This document shows, one piece after another, positions 45,445-58,592 of a stretch of 64,000 nt of DNA; the stretch's first letter is position 1, and each line of letters begins with the position of its first letter. Source of the DNA: Halomonas sp. A11-A (GTDB taxonomy: Bacteria; Pseudomonadota; Gammaproteobacteria; Pseudomonadales; Halomonadaceae); contig NZ_QGTM01000005.1 of NCBI RefSeq assembly GCF_003182195.1, positions 62,001 to 126,000 of the forward strand, read 5' to 3'. The notes beneath the pieces were generated by a model. That model saw nothing but the letters and a program-made list of their open reading frames with translations, was not told the DNA's origin and ran no database searches. A program made the translations under genes and the position numbers.

Positions 45445-46503
45445 CTACTTCTCGACGGCCAGGCGGCGCTCGGCGGCGAGCACCGCCGCCAGCAGCCGCT
45501 CGGGGGAGAGGTCGACGAGACAGCGGGTATGGCCCAGGGGGCAGGTCCGGGCGAAGCAGGGGGAGCAGTCGAGGCCCAGCGTGTGGATCTCGGCGCTGTC
45601 GGTGAGCGGGGGGGTGTAGGCCGGCGAGGAGGAGCCATAGAGGGCGTGCACCCGGGTACCCACCGCCGCCGCCACGTGCATCAGCCCCGAGTCGTTGGTG
45701 ACCACCTGGCGGCAGTCGGCCAGCAGGTCCACGGCGTCGGCCAGCCGTGTCCGCCCGCAGAGGTTGTGGACATGCTCCAGCCCCCGGGCGATCGCCTCGC
45801 CGGCCTCGGCATCCTTGGGGCCACCCAGCACCCGCACCTCGAACCCCTCGGCCACCAGCGCCTCGGCCAGGGTGCGAAAGTGCTCGAGCGGCCACTGCTT
45901 GGCGGGACCGTACTCGGCCCCCGGCATCATGCCGATGGCCGGGCGTGACGAGAGCCCGTGAGCCCGACGCAGCTCGGCGAGATTGGCGGCATCCACGGCG
46001 AGGCGCGGGCGCGGTATCGGGACGTGACCATCGAGCGTCTCCCCGGCGGGCAGCCCCAGGGCCACGAAGCGCTTCACCGTCTGGTCGAGCACGGCCTTGT
46101 CGAGCCGGCGTCGCTCGTTGAGCAGGCCATAGCGCTGCTCGCCGGTAAAGCCGACACGCTGCGGAATGCGCGCCAGCCAGGGCACCAGCGCCGACTTCCA
46201 GGAACGCGGCAGCACGATGGCGCGATCGAAGCGGCCGCGCAGGGTGCGGGCCACATCGCGGCGTGCCTTCCAGCCAAACTCGCCGTGGCCAACGTCCAGA
46301 GCGATCGCCTCGTCCACCTCCGCCATGCGCTCGAGCACCGGCAGCGACCAGCCGGGCGCCACCACGCCGAGGCGGCAGCCCGGATGGCGCGCCTTGAGGG
46401 TCATGAACAGGCTCTGGGCCATCACCATGTCGCCGACCCAGGAGGGGCCAACCACCAGGATCCGCTCGCTGCCGGACTCTCCCGGAGGGGCCGGCTCAGC
46501 CAT
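45445..46503 (-). CDS. waaF: ADP-heptose--LPS heptosyltransferase II
   Basis: WaaF adds the second heptose to the LPS inner core. The 352-residue GT9 protein has the diagnostic [20 protein letters not shown] (about 15-34), [49 protein letters not shown] (ADP-heptose site) and the C-terminal [16 protein letters not shown]. It overlaps the end of hldD by 8 bp, so the two form an operon, as in many gammaproteobacteria. Length equals E. coli (348). Confidence 0.95.
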   Translation of the reverse strand: MAEPAPPGESGSERILVVGPSWVGDMVMAQSLFMTLKARHPGCRLGVVAPGWSLPVLERMAEVDEAIALDVGHGEFGWKARRDVARTLRGRFDRAIVLPRSWKSALVPWLARIPQRVGFTGEQRYGLLNERRRLDKAVLDQTVKRFVALGLPAGETLDGHVPIPRPRLAVDAANLAELRRAHGLSSRPAIGMMPGAEYGPAKQWPLEHFRTLAEALVAEGFEVRVLGGPKDAEAGEAIARGLEHVHNLCGRTRLADAVDLLADCRQVVTNDSGLMHVAAAVGTRVHALYGSSSPAYTPPLTDSAEIHTLGLDCSPCFARTCPLGHTRCLVDLSPERLLAAVLAAERRLAVEK

Positions 46504-47452
46504 TCAGCCACTCCAGGTACTCGCCGACCCCCTCGGCCACGGTGCGAAACTCGCGGTCGTAGCCCGCCCGGCGCAGGCTGCCGATGTCGGCACGGGTGTA
46601 GCTCTGGTAGCGCCCCTTGAGCTCTTCGGGAAAGTCGATGTACTCGATGGTGCCGCGGCCGTAGTAGTCGATTACCGCCTCGCCGATCGCCTTGAAAGGC
46701 TCGGCGCGACCGCTGCCCAGATTGAAGATACCGGACACCTGGGGATTGTCGAGGAACCACAGGTTCACGCTGACCACATCGCCCACGTAGACGAAGTCGC
46801 GACTCTGCATGCCGGCCTCATAGCCCTCCCAGGCACCGAACAGCTTGACGCTGTCGCCGCCGCGGATCTGGGTGTGGTGATGATAGGCGACGCTGGCCAT
46901 CTTGCCCTTGTGCTGCTCCCGGGGGCCGTAGACATTGAAGTAGCGAAAGCCCACCACCTGGCTCTCAAACTCATCCCAGCGGGCGCGCACGTACTGATCG
47001 AAGAGCAGCTTGGAGTAGCCGTAGACGTTGAGCGGCTTCTCGTGCTCCGGCGCCTCCACGAACACCTCGCTGCCGCCGTAGGTGGCCGCCGAGGAGGCGT
47101 AGAGGAAGGGGATGCCGCGCTTCTGGCAGAAGTGCAGCAGCACCTTGGAGTACTCGAAGTTGTTGTCGAGCATGAAGCGACCGTCCCACTCGGTGGTGTC
47201 CGAGCAGGCCCCCTCGTGGAAGATCGCCTCGATCTCGGGCAGCTGGGCCGGCTCGCCGCGCAGCTCCGCCTCGACCCGGCGACGGAAGTCGTCCTTGTCC
47301 AGGTAGTCGCCGAGGGTGCAGTCGGCCAGGTTGACGAACTTGGTGCCATCCAGGAGGTCGTCGACCACCATCACATCCTGCCGGCCGCGCTCGTTCAGCG
47401 CCTTGACCAGATTCGAGCCGATGAAGCCGGCTCCGCCTGTCACTACGATCAT
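46496..47452 (-). CDS. hldD: ADP-L-glycero-D-manno-heptose 6-epimerase
   Basis: HldD makes the L,D form of ADP-heptose used by WaaF. The 318-residue SDR enzyme has the NADP motif [20 protein letters not shown] (about 4-23), the catalytic ASSAATYGG and YGYSKLLFD (Tyr-x3-Lys, about 140), and [20 protein letters not shown]. Length is near E. coli (310). It starts the hldD-waaF operon, divergent from glyQ. GmhB (50.8 kb) and HldE (37 kb) complete most of the ADP-heptose pathway in this window; gmhA is not seen. Confidence 0.97.
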   Translation of the reverse strand: MIVVTGGAGFIGSNLVKALNERGRQDVMVVDDLLDGTKFVNLADCTLGDYLDKDDFRRRVEAELRGEPAQLPEIEAIFHEGACSDTTEWDGRFMLDNNFEYSKVLLHFCQKRGIPFLYASSAATYGGSEVFVEAPEHEKPLNVYGYSKLLFDQYVRARWDEFESQVVGFRYFNVYGPREQHKGKMASVAYHHHTQIRGGDSVKLFGAWEGYEAGMQSRDFVYVGDVVSVNLWFLDNPQVSGIFNLGSGRAEPFKAIGEAVIDYYGRGTIEYIDFPEELKGRYQSYTRADIGSLRRAGYDREFRTVAEGVGEYLEWLNG

Positions 47453-47551
47453 GGGGAGAATCCTCTGTCTCGGGGCGTGCGCCTATAACCGATCTTCCGG
47501 TGATTGTATACTTGACGCCCTGTGAATTCATGGCCAACGGTGCTTTCCGCA

Positions 47552-48529
47552 ATGACTCTCTCGTCCTCGACATCCGCGCCGACCTCCGGGCCGGCGCCTG
47601 ACGTCTCGACCTTCCAGGGGTTGATCCTGGCCCTGCAGCAGTACTGGGCCGACCAGGGCTGCGTGATCCTTCAGCCCCTCGACATGGAGGTCGGCGCCGG
47701 CACCTTCCATCCGGCCACCTTCCTGCGCGCCATCGGCCCCGAGACCTGGAACTCCGCCTATGTGCAGCCGTCGCGCCGCCCCACCGACGGCCGCTACGGC
47801 GAGAACCCCAACCGCCTGCAGCACTACTACCAGTTCCAGGTGGTGATGAAGCCCTCCCCCGCCGACTTCCAGGAGCTCTACCTGGGCTCCCTCAAGCACC
47901 TCGGCCTGGACCCGCTGGTGCACGACATCCGCTTCGTCGAGGACAACTGGGAGTCCCCCACCCTGGGCGCCTGGGGGCTGGGCTGGGAGATCTGGCTCAA
48001 CGGCATGGAGGTGACCCAGTTCACCTACTTCCAGCAGGCCGGTGGCATCGAGTGCTACCCGGTCACCGGCGAGCTCACCTATGGCCTCGAGCGCATAGCC
48101 ATGTACCTGCAGAACGTCGACAGCGTCTACGACCTGGTCTGGACCGTGGCACCGGACGGCTCCAGGGTCACCTACGGCGATGTCTACCTGCAGAACGAGC
48201 GCGAGCAGTCCGCCTACAACTTCGAGCATGCCGACGTCGACTTCCTGTTCGGCGCCTTCGACCAGCAGGAGCGCGACTGCGCCCGCCTGCTCGAGGCCGG
48301 CCTGCCGCTGCCCGCCTACGAGCAGGTGCTCAAGGCCTCCCACACCTTCAACCTGCTCGACGCCCGCCACGCCATCTCGGTCACCGAACGCCAGCGCTTC
48401 ATCCTGCGCGTGCGCACCATGGCCCGGGACGTGGCCCACGCCTACTACGACTCCCGCAAGGCCGCCGGCTTCCCGCTGGCTCCCGAGGCCCTGCGGAAGG
48501 AACTGCTTGCCGACGAGGGAGACGCTTGA
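47552..48529 (+). CDS. glyQ: Glycyl-tRNA synthetase alpha chain
   Basis: The alpha chain of the alpha2-beta2 glycyl-tRNA synthetase carries the catalytic core that makes glycyl-adenylate. The 325-residue protein has [20 protein letters not shown] (about 20-39), [20 protein letters not shown] and [20 protein letters not shown], all hallmarks. The ATG is chosen over a GTG at 47522, which lies almost at the expected transcript start behind a TATACT -10 (47507-47512). A 15-residue Ser/Pro-rich tail precedes the core. It lies 2 bp before glyS. Confidence 0.95.
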   Translation: MTLSSSTSAPTSGPAPDVSTFQGLILALQQYWADQGCVILQPLDMEVGAGTFHPATFLRAIGPETWNSAYVQPSRRPTDGRYGENPNRLQHYYQFQVVMKPSPADFQELYLGSLKHLGLDPLVHDIRFVEDNWESPTLGAWGLGWEIWLNGMEVTQFTYFQQAGGIECYPVTGELTYGLERIAMYLQNVDSVYDLVWTVAPDGSRVTYGDVYLQNEREQSAYNFEHADVDFLFGAFDQQERDCARLLEAGLPLPAYEQVLKASHTFNLLDARHAISVTERQRFILRVRTMARDVAHAYYDSRKAAGFPLAPEALRKELLADEGDA

Positions 48530-48531
48530 GC

Positions 48532-50598
48532 ATGGCTGCCAACACCCTGCTGGTTGAACTGGGCGTCGAGGAACTGCCGCCGAACGCCATCGACGCCCTC
48601 TCCGACGCCCTGGCCGACGGCCTGCGTCGCGGACTCGCCGACGCCGACGTCGGTCACGGCGAGGTGCGCGCCTACGCCACCCCACGCCGCCTGGCGGTGC
48701 GGATCGAGGCGCTGGCCGATAGCCAGCCCGATCGCGAGGTGGAGAAGCGCGGCCCGGCGCTGGCCGCCGCCTTCAAGGACGGCCAGCCCACCCGGGCCGC
48801 CGAAGGCTTCGCGCGTTCCTGCGGCGTTACCGTTGACGACCTGATCCACCTGGAGACCGACAAGGGCACCTGGCTGGGCTATCGCGAGCAGCAGCAGGGG
48901 GAGTCCACCTCTGCCCTGCTGCCTGCCATCCTGCAGAAGGCCGTCGCCGCCCTGCCGGTCCCCAAGAACATGCGCTGGGGCGCCTCCCGGGTGGAGTTCT
49001 CCCGCCCGGTACACTGGCTGGTCGTGCTGTTCGGCAGCGAAGTGGTCAAAGCCGAGGCCCTGGGCCTGACGGCGGGCCGCACCACCTACGGCCACCGCTT
49101 CCACGCTCCCGCCGCCATCGAGCTGGCCCATGCCGATGACTACCTCGAGGCGCTGGAGCAGGCCTGGGTGCTGGCCGACCGCGACCGCCGCCGGGAGCGC
49201 ATTCGCGAGCAGGTGCTGGCCGAGGCGGAGGTCCAGGAGGCCACCGCGGTCATCGACGAGGCGCTGCTGGTCGAGGTCAGCGGCCTGGTGGAGTGGCCGG
49301 TAGCCCTGACCGGCAGCTTCGACGAGCGCTTCCTGGAGGTGCCGGCGGAATCGCTGATCTCCTCCATGAAGGCCAACCAGAAGTACTTCCACCTGCTCGA
49401 TGAGGCGGGCAAGCTCAAGCCGCTCTTCATCACCATCTCGAATATCGAAAGCGCCGACCCCCAGCAGGTGATCGAGGGCAACGAGAAGGTGATCCGCCCC
49501 CGCCTGGCCGATGCCGCCTTCTTCTACGATACGGACCGCAAGCGTCCACTCTCCTCGCGCATCGACGAGCTCGCCGGCGTGGTGTTCCAGCAGCAGCTAG
49601 GCACCCTGGCCGACAAGGCCCACCGCAGCGCCGCCGTGGCGGCCTTCATCGCCGGCCAGATCGGCGGCGACGTGGGCCATGCCCGCCGCGCCGCGGAGCT
49701 GGCCAAGTGCGACCTGGTCACCGAGATGGTGCTCGAGTTCCCCGAGCTGCAGGGCATCATGGGCCGCTACTACGCCGAGCATGACGGCGAGCCCGCCGAC
49801 GTCGCCCAGGCGCTGGAGGAGCAGTACCTGCCGCGCTTCGCTGCCGACGCCATCCCCCACAGCCGCACCGGCCTGGCCCTGGCCCTGGCCGACCGCCTGG
49901 ACACCCTGACCGGCATCTTCGGTATCGGTCAGCGTCCCACCGGCACCAAGGACCCCTTCGCCCTGCGTCGTGCGGCCATCGGGGTCCTCAACATCCTGGT
50001 CAAGGGCGAGCTCAACCTGGACCTGCGCGAGCTGCTCGAGCTAGCCGCCGCCCAGCACCAGGAGCTGCCCTACGCCGAAACGCTGGTGGACGAGGTGCTC
50101 GGCTACATGCTCGACCGCTTCCGCGCCTGGGGCCAGGACGAGGGCATCTCTGCCGAGGCCTACTTGGCCGTGCGCGCCCGCCCGGTCACCCGCCCGCTGG
50201 ATTTCGCCCGCCGCCTGCGTGCCGTCCAAGCCTTTGCCGGCCGCGAGGAGGCCGCCGCCCTGGCCGCGGCCAACAAGCGGGTCTCCAACATCCTGGCCAA
50301 GCAGGCCGATGAGGTGGGCAGCCAGGTCGACGCCGGCGTGCTTCAGGAGGCGGCCGAGCTGGCCCTTCACGAGGCGGTCAGCGCCCAGCGCGAACGCGTG
50401 ATGCCGCTGTTCGCCGAGGGCCGCTATGCCGAGGCGCTGGACGCCCTGGCCGGCCTGCGGGAGCCGGTGGATGCCTTCTTCGACCAGGTCATGGTGATGG
50501 CCGACGATCCGGCCATTCGCGCCAACCGTCTGGCGCTGCTGGCCAGCCTGCGTGCGCTCTTCCTGGAAGTGGCGGATATCGCCCAGCTGCAGCAGTAA
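48532..50598 (+). CDS. glyS: Glycyl-tRNA synthetase beta chain
   Basis: The beta chain binds and positions tRNA-Gly. The 688-residue protein (E. coli 689) begins NTLLVELGVEELPPNAIDAL, then has KNMRWGASRVEFSRPVHWLV, SLISSMKANQKYFHLLDEAG, the HD-like FELPELQGIMGRYYA-type region read here as LEFPELQGIMGRYYAEHDGE, and a C-terminal anticodon-binding domain (about 570-688). It is cotranscribed with glyQ and closed by a strong terminator. Confidence 0.96.
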   Translation: MAANTLLVELGVEELPPNAIDALSDALADGLRRGLADADVGHGEVRAYATPRRLAVRIEALADSQPDREVEKRGPALAAAFKDGQPTRAAEGFARSCGVTVDDLIHLETDKGTWLGYREQQQGESTSALLPAILQKAVAALPVPKNMRWGASRVEFSRPVHWLVVLFGSEVVKAEALGLTAGRTTYGHRFHAPAAIELAHADDYLEALEQAWVLADRDRRRERIREQVLAEAEVQEATAVIDEALLVEVSGLVEWPVALTGSFDERFLEVPAESLISSMKANQKYFHLLDEAGKLKPLFITISNIESADPQQVIEGNEKVIRPRLADAAFFYDTDRKRPLSSRIDELAGVVFQQQLGTLADKAHRSAAVAAFIAGQIGGDVGHARRAAELAKCDLVTEMVLEFPELQGIMGRYYAEHDGEPADVAQALEEQYLPRFAADAIPHSRTGLALALADRLDTLTGIFGIGQRPTGTKDPFALRRAAIGVLNILVKGELNLDLRELLELAAAQHQELPYAETLVDEVLGYMLDRFRAWGQDEGISAEAYLAVRARPVTRPLDFARRLRAVQAFAGREEAAALAAANKRVSNILAKQADEVGSQVDAGVLQEAAELALHEAVSAQRERVMPLFAEGRYAEALDALAGLREPVDAFFDQVMVMADDPAIRANRLALLASLRALFLEVADIAQLQQ

Positions 50599-50616
50599 CA
50601 CCGGGCAGAGGGAACG

Positions 50617-50647
50617 AAGGCCGGCAGCCAGCGCTGCCGGCCTTTTT
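50617..50647 (+). terminator. Terminator after glyS
   Basis: AAGGCCGGCAGC, loop CAGC, GCTGCCGGCCTT forms a perfect 12-bp stem ending in five T. A strong rho-independent terminator. Confidence 0.92.
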
Positions 50648-50668
50648 CATGCCCGGCGAACGGGTGCG

Positions 50669-50684
50669 TGTTTCACGTGAAACA
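50669..50684. promoter_or_regulatory. parS: parS site (ParB binding), perfect
   Basis: TGTTTCACGTGAAACA matches the 16-bp chromosomal parS consensus exactly. It lies between the glyS terminator and gmhB, about 7.5 kb from oriC. ParB loads here and with ParA and SMC segregates the origin region. Confidence 0.93.
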
Positions 50685-50729
50685 ACCACGCCGTACTCGT
50701 CATCTATGGCCGGGCCGCTTGGCAGGACG

Positions 50730-50745
50730 TGTTCCACGTGAAACA
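50730..50745. promoter_or_regulatory. parS: parS site (ParB binding), one variant base
   Basis: TGTTCCACGTGAAACA differs from the symmetric site only at the fifth base, a position tolerant in the consensus (TGTTNCACGTGAAACA). It lies 61 bp from the previous site and 35 bp before gmhB. Confidence 0.9.
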
Positions 50746-50779
50746 CTCCCCCTCTCGCTGACCGCAGGAGCCCGACCGA

Positions 50780-51379
50780 ATGCCCTCCCCCGACCGCCTG
50801 GTGATCCTCGATCGCGACGGTGTCATCAACCGCGATTCCGATGCCTATGTGAAATCCCTGGCCGAGTGGATCCCCTACCCCAGCGCCATCCAGGCAATTG
50901 CCCGGCTGAGCCGGGCCGGCTGGACGGTGGCAGTGGCCACCAACCAGTCCGGCATCGCCCGTGGCTACTATGACGAGGCCACCCTGGCCGAGATGCACGA
51001 AGAGCTCGGTCGGCTGGTGAAGGAGGCCGGCGGCAGCATCAGCCATATCGCCTGGTGCCCCCACGGCCCGAGCGATGAGTGCGACTGCCGCAAGCCGCTG
51101 CCCGGCCTCCTGGAGCAGATCCGTGTCGCACTCGGCATGCAGACCCTCGCCGGCAGCTGGATGGTGGGTGACAGCCTGCGCGACCTCCAGGCCGGCGAAC
51201 CCATGGGTTGCCGGCCGGTGCTGGTTCGCACCGGCAAGGGGGAACGCACCCTGGCCAGCCACCCGGAACTAGGAGCAAAGGGCAGCGACACCCGCGTCTT
51301 CGACGATCTGGCCGCTTTTGTCGACTGGCTGCTGGCCGATGCACCCGATGCGAACGGGCCCTTCCCCCAGCACCGGTAA
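50780..51379 (+). CDS. gmhB: D-glycero-beta-D-manno-heptose-1,7-bisphosphate 7-phosphatase
   Basis: GmhB removes the C7 phosphate in ADP-heptose synthesis. The 199-residue HAD-superfamily enzyme has motif I LVILDRDGVINRDSDAYVKS (DxD, about 8-15), motif II ATNQSGIARG, the zinc loop CPHGPSDECDCRKP (about 93-106) and GDSLRDLQAGEPMGC as motif IV. GGAG precedes the ATG. It sits alone between parS sites, apart from the other heptose genes of this window, as in Pseudomonas, where gmhB is also next to glyS and near gyrB. Confidence 0.95.
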   Translation: MPSPDRLVILDRDGVINRDSDAYVKSLAEWIPYPSAIQAIARLSRAGWTVAVATNQSGIARGYYDEATLAEMHEELGRLVKEAGGSISHIAWCPHGPSDECDCRKPLPGLLEQIRVALGMQTLAGSWMVGDSLRDLQAGEPMGCRPVLVRTGKGERTLASHPELGAKGSDTRVFDDLAAFVDWLLADAPDANGPFPQHR

Positions 51380-51445
51380 TACCTCCTCACTACTACTGAC
51401 ACCCCTCATCACCCCCAGCAGCGTTTCTCACTGCCGTAATAGCAG

Positions 51446-51479
51446 AAGGCCCGCCTCGATCTCGAGGCGGGCCTTTTTT
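51446..51479 (+). terminator. Terminator after gmhB
   Basis: AAGGCCCGCCTCG, loop ATCT, CGAGGCGGGCCTT gives a perfect 13-bp stem running into six T. The A-rich left edge could also let it act on gyrB transcripts from the other side. Confidence 0.92.
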
Positions 51480-51518
51480 CTGTCTTTCTGTTTCATCCCG
51501 ACGCCTGGCGCGCAACCA

Positions 51519-51534
51519 TGTTTCACGTGAAACA
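51519..51534. promoter_or_regulatory. parS: parS site (ParB binding), perfect
   Basis: TGTTTCACGTGAAACA is extended to a 20-bp palindrome by flanking CA/TG (51517-51536). It lies between the gmhB terminator and the gyrB stop codon, 24 bp from the latter. Confidence 0.93.
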
Positions 51535-51557
51535 TGGCGTCACCTGATCGATGCGCG

Positions 51558-55105
<3,548 letters not shown>

Positions 55106-55149
55106 GGAGAGATCCAGGCAGGGCGGCACCCGGGTGCCGCCACCGGTCA

Positions 55150-56253
55150 CTAGAGACGCATGGGCATGACGACATAGAGGGCATCGCCGCCACCCGGCTC
55201 CTCTATCAGCGCGCTGCTGTTGGGGTCGGCCAGGGTCATCTGCACGCGGTCCTCGTTCAGGGCGTTGAGGGCATCGATCAGGTAGCCGACGTTGAAGCCG
55301 ATCTCGAGGCCGGGGCCGCTGTACTCGATGGCGATGTTCGCCTCGGCCTCTTCCTGCTCGGGGTTGTTGGCCATCACCTTGAGATTGCCTTCGGCCAGGT
55401 GCAGGCGCACGCCGCGGTACTTCTCGTTGGAGAGGATGGCGGTGCGCGAGAGCACCTGGCGCAGCTCGGCGCGCTCGGCGATGAACACCTTGTCGCCGCC
55501 GCGGGGCACCACCCGCTCGTAGTCGGGGAACTTGCCGTCCACCAGCTTGGAGGTGAAGGTGAAATCCCCCGTGTGAGCGCGGATGTGGCTGGCCCCGAGG
55601 GTCAGGCTGACCGGCTCCTCGCCGTCGTCCAGCAGGCGGACCAGCTCCAGGATGCCCTTGCGCGGCACGATCAGCTTCTGGGCCGGCTCCACCTGGATCT
55701 CGACGGGGCGCGAGCAGACCGCCAGGCGGTGGCCATCGGTGGCGACGGCACGCACCAGACCGGAGCGCATCTCCAGCAGCATCCCGTTCAGGTAGTAGCG
55801 CACGTCCTGCTGGGCCATGGCGAAGGAGGTGGCGTCGATCAGCTGCTTCAGAACGCCCCGCGGCAGGGCGAGCTCGATGCTGCCCTGGCTGTCCTCGATG
55901 TTGGGGAACTCCGCCACCGGCAGGGTCGAGAGCGTGAAGCGCGAGCGGCCGCTGCGCAGCACCGCCCTGCCCTCCTCCAGGGAGAGCTGGATCTCGGCCT
56001 GATCGGGCAGCGACTTGCAGATATCCATCAGCTTGCGCGCCGGCACGGTGGCGGCCCCCGGCTCGTCCACCTGGCTGGCCACGGTGCGCCCGATCAGCTC
56101 CACTTCGAGGTCGGTGCCGGTGAGCGCTACCTGGTCTTGATCGACCTGGATCAGCACGTTGGAGAGCACCGGGAGAGTCTGGCGGCGCTCCACCACACCG
56201 GCCACCAGCGTTAGCGGTCGCAGCAGCGCTTCGCGGGAGATGGAAAATTTCAT
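55150..56253 (-). CDS. dnaN: DNA polymerase III beta sliding clamp
   Basis: DnaN forms the dimeric clamp that tethers DNA polymerase III. The 367-residue protein (E. coli 366) begins MKFSISREALLRPLTLVAGV, has three similar beta-clamp domains (about 1-120, 130-245, 246-367), YYLNGMLLEMRSGLVRAVAT and DGHRLAVCS in the middle, and the C-terminal peptide-binding end YVVMPMRL. GTGGAG precedes the ATG. Cotranscribed with recF and gyrB. Its stop lies 44 bp before the recF start. Confidence 0.97.
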   Translation of the reverse strand: MKFSISREALLRPLTLVAGVVERRQTLPVLSNVLIQVDQDQVALTGTDLEVELIGRTVASQVDEPGAATVPARKLMDICKSLPDQAEIQLSLEEGRAVLRSGRSRFTLSTLPVAEFPNIEDSQGSIELALPRGVLKQLIDATSFAMAQQDVRYYLNGMLLEMRSGLVRAVATDGHRLAVCSRPVEIQVEPAQKLIVPRKGILELVRLLDDGEEPVSLTLGASHIRAHTGDFTFTSKLVDGKFPDYERVVPRGGDKVFIAERAELRQVLSRTAILSNEKYRGVRLHLAEGNLKVMANNPEQEEAEANIAIEYSGPGLEIGFNVGYLIDALNALNEDRVQMTLADPNSSALIEEPGGGDALYVVMPMRL

Positions 56254-56433
56254 GTCGGCTCCACGTCTAGTCCTGAAGGATTGCGGCCCGTGCGACCGAG
56301 CCGAACGGCTAGGCCATCATTTAACCACAGCCGGGGCTCGGGGGGGCGCTGGGGGATGAGGGCAAGGAGTTGCGGCGATCGCGGCGCGGTGTCGCTCCGG
56401 CGCCCCATACCGGAGGAGCTGGCATTGGTGCCG
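56254..56433. promoter_or_regulatory. dnaA-dnaN gap with a DnaA-box-like site
   Basis: The 180-bp gap contains TTAACCACA (56321-56329), 8/9 to the DnaA box, in the only AT-rich part of the gap. On the minus strand this reads TGTGGTTAAAT, which also gives a -10-like TTAAAT for a dnaN promoter. No terminator for dnaA is seen, so read-through to dnaN is likely. Confidence 0.45.
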
Positions 56434-57900
56434 TCAGCTGGTCAGCAGACGCAGCAGGTTCTTGTAGTCTTCCCGGATATCGGCGCTCTCCTCCTGCAGC
56501 GACTTCACCTTGCGGCAGGCGTGCAGCACCGTGGTGTGGTCGCGACCACCGAAGGCATCGCCGATCTCGGGCAGGCTGTGGTTGGTCAGCTCCTTGGCCA
56601 GGGCCATGGCCACCTGGCGAGGGCGCGCCACCGAACGCGAGCGACGCTTGGATAGCAGGTCGGCAAGCTTGATCTTGTAGTACTCCGCCACGGTGCGCTG
56701 GATGTTGTCCACGCCCACCTGCTTGTCCTGCAGCGCCAGCAGGTCCTTGAGCGACTCGCGGATGAAGTCCTGGGTGATCGGCTTACCCATGAAGTGGGAG
56801 TCGGCAATCACCTTCTTCAGGGCCCCTTCCAGCTCACGCACGTTGGAGCGGATCTTCTGGGCGATGAAGAAGGCCGCATCGTGAGGCAGATCGACCTTGG
56901 CCTGGTCGGCCTTCTTCATCAGGATCGCGACGCGGGTCTCCAGCTCCGGCGGCTCGATGGCCACCGTCAGCCCCCAGCCGAAACGCGACTTCAACCGCTC
57001 CTCGACGCCGCTGATCTCCTTGGGATAGCGGTCGGAGGTGAGGATCATCTGCTGGCCGCCTTCGAGCAGGGCATTGAAGGTGTGAAAGAACTCCTCCTGG
57101 GAACGCTCCTTGCCGGCGAAGAACTGGATGTCATCGATCAGCAGCGCGTCCACGCTGCGGTAGAAGCGCTTGAAGTCGTTGATGGCGTTGAGCTGCAGCG
57201 CTTTGACCATGTCGGCCACAAAACGCTCGGAGTGCAGGTAGACCACCCGGGCATTCTCCCGCCGCCCGGCCAGAGCATTACCAACGGCGTGCATCAGGTG
57301 GGTCTTGCCGAGGCCGACCCCGCCGTAGAGGAACAGCGGATTGTAGGCCCCTCCCGGGTTCTCCGAGACCTGCCGCGAGGCGGCCCGAGCCAGCTGGTTG
57401 GACTTGCCCTCCACGAAGGTCTCGAAGGTGAAGCTGGGGTTCAGGCCACTGCTGTGCTTGAGGCTGCCCTCGACCTGCACCTGGCGCTCCCCGGCCGCCC
57501 GGCGACCCGCGCCCTCCTCGCGCTGGGCGTCGAGCTCGCGCTCATCGGCCACCTCGCCACGCGGTGGTGTATGCACGGCGGGTGCCGCCGGACGTCGTGG
57601 TGCGGCCGATACCGGGTTGCCCAGTTCGCGCGGCTGAGGCTGGGGCGCGGTGCGCCGACTGCCTACCGTCAGCACCACCTTGGGAGGCTTGGCCGGGGAG
57701 AGCTCGCGCATCAGCTCACCGATACGCTTGGCATACTTGTCGCTGACCCAGTCGCGCACAAAGCGGTTGGGGGCCAGCAGACACAGCTCACCCGACTCCC
57801 CCTCTTCCGCCTGCAGCGGGCGAATCCAGGTATTGAACTGCTGGGAGTTCAGCTCGTCCTGAAGGGTGTCCAGACACTGTTGCCAGAGAGCTAGCGCCAC
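56434..57900 (-). CDS. dnaA: Chromosomal replication initiator protein DnaA
   Basis: DnaA opens the origin. The 488-residue protein has domain I (about 1-80), a variable Pro/Arg/Glu-rich linker (80-145), the AAA+ domain with Walker [21 protein letters not shown] (192-204 region), Walker [13 protein letters not shown], and domain IV with the DNA-binding signature [19 protein letters not shown] near 445. The start is GTG with GAGG upstream, as in E. coli. Its promoter overlaps a consensus DnaA box, which points to autoregulation. It heads dnaA-dnaN-recF-gyrB. Confidence 0.98.
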   Translation of the reverse strand: MALALWQQCLDTLQDELNSQQFNTWIRPLQAEEGESGELCLLAPNRFVRDWVSDKYAKRIGELMRELSPAKPPKVVLTVGSRRTAPQPQPRELGNPVSAAPRRPAAPAVHTPPRGEVADERELDAQREEGAGRRAAGERQVQVEGSLKHSSGLNPSFTFETFVEGKSNQLARAASRQVSENPGGAYNPLFLYGGVGLGKTHLMHAVGNALAGRRENARVVYLHSERFVADMVKALQLNAINDFKRFYRSVDALLIDDIQFFAGKERSQEEFFHTFNALLEGGQQMILTSDRYPKEISGVEERLKSRFGWGLTVAIEPPELETRVAILMKKADQAKVDLPHDAAFFIAQKIRSNVRELEGALKKVIADSHFMGKPITQDFIRESLKDLLALQDKQVGVDNIQRTVAEYYKIKLADLLSKRRSRSVARPRQVAMALAKELTNHSLPEIGDAFGGRDHTTVLHACRKVKSLQEESADIREDYKNLLRLLTS

Positions 57901-57933
57901 GCGGCCTCACCATCGGTTGGAAAACGGTCGCAT

Positions 57934-57962
57934 ATTGTATCGCCCCCGAGGATGGTTATCCA
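57934..57962 (-). promoter_or_regulatory. dnaA promoter with DnaA box over the -35
   Basis: On the minus strand TGGATA (57962-57957), 17 bp, TACAAT (57939-57934), four and five of six matches. The -35 lies entirely within the consensus DnaA box at 57956-57964, so bound DnaA should block polymerase. Transcription would start about 27 bp before the GTG. Confidence 0.7.
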
Positions 57963-58189
57963 CACCCCGCGGGCGCCGCGTCGCGGCTGTGGAAAACTTT
58001 CCCCAGCACCGGGGATGGGTTCCGCCGAACGCTGGGGACAACCTTTCGCTGTGGACGACTGGCGATTGTATCCACCGCTTCTGTACAGGGCATCCTGTGC
58101 CATCCCACTGCCTGTCCACAGCCTATAGGCTGAAGCAGAGGATTGTTTATGTTAGGGAAAACCAGCTTATCCACAGATGCTGTCCCCAC

Positions 58190-58235
58190 TATTAATAACA
58201 GGTTCTTTAAAAAGAATAGAAAATAGTAATAGTAG
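58190..58235. other. Duplex-unwinding element with DnaA-trio-like repeats
   Basis: About 45 bp with roughly 80 percent A+T in an otherwise GC-rich region, starting 15 bp after a perfect DnaA box and a short C-rich patch. It ends in TAG TAA TAG TAG (58224-58235), which fits the DnaA-trio motif known to guide DnaA onto single strands during unwinding. The assignment is by composition, motif and position. Confidence 0.7.
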
Positions 58236-58318
58236 TCATGATGGTCGATGGCAGATCCGTCGGCAGGGCTCGCGAGGCGCCTGTGCCGTCATCGCACTGG
58301 CGATCGCGTACGGAAAAA

Positions 58319-58347
58319 TTGCACCCGGGCCGCGATATCACTACAAT
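58319..58347 (+). promoter_or_regulatory. Sigma-70 promoter of rpmH-rnpA
   Basis: TTGCAC (58319-58324), 17 bp, TACAAT (58342-58347), each five of six. Transcription should start near 58354. A 7/9 DnaA box (58382-58390) lies within the leader. Confidence 0.85.
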
Positions 58348-58444
58348 TTCCGGTCTTGAGCCGAATACCCCCGGGGTCCTCTGTGGAAACCGGACGCCTC
58401 GAAGTTGTCGATTCTTCCTGAAAACCACGTGGGAATAACGAGTT

Positions 58445-58579
58445 ATGAAACGCACCTTTCAGCCCAGCGTTCTGAAGCGTAAGCGCGTGCACGGTTTCCG
58501 TGCCCGTATGGCCACCAAGAACGGCCGTGCCGTCCTGGCCCGCCGTCGTGCCAAGGGCCGCAAGCGCCTGAGCGCCTGA
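58445..58579 (+). CDS. rpmH: 50S ribosomal protein L34
   Basis: A 44-residue, highly basic protein of the large ribosomal subunit: [20 protein letters not shown], then [20 protein letters not shown], ending RLSA. This is the universal L34 sequence and length. It is the first gene rightward from oriC, before rnpA by 13 bp, as in almost all bacteria. Confidence 0.98.
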   Translation: MKRTFQPSVLKRKRVHGFRARMATKNGRAVLARRRAKGRKRLSA

Positions 58580-58592
58580 TCACGGACCCCAG

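Larger units (their letters stand above)
57901..58444. other. oriC: Replication origin oriC (dnaA-rpmH intergenic)
   Basis: The 544-bp gap holds two perfect DnaA boxes TTATCCACA (57956-57964, 58167-58175), one 8/9 box on the minus strand (57988-57996) and 7/9 matches at 58050, 58068, 58112 and 58382. An AT-rich stretch with a TAG/TAA trinucleotide run follows the second perfect box. Gene direction switches here: everything from dnaA leftwards to gyrB is on the minus strand and rpmH to mnmE on the plus, so forks and transcription run together. This is the usual place for oriC in Pseudomonas relatives. Exact ends of the functional origin are not determined. Confidence 0.9.

Noticed and set aside
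50668..50973. ORF beginning MFHVKQ before gmhB
   Set aside because: Its start comes from the parS sequence (TTTCACGTGAAA reads F-H-V-K); the frame then runs out of phase through gmhB.
58431..58436. CCACGTGG near rpmH as another parS
   Set aside because: Shares only the CACGTG core; the outer TGTTT/AAACA arms are missing.
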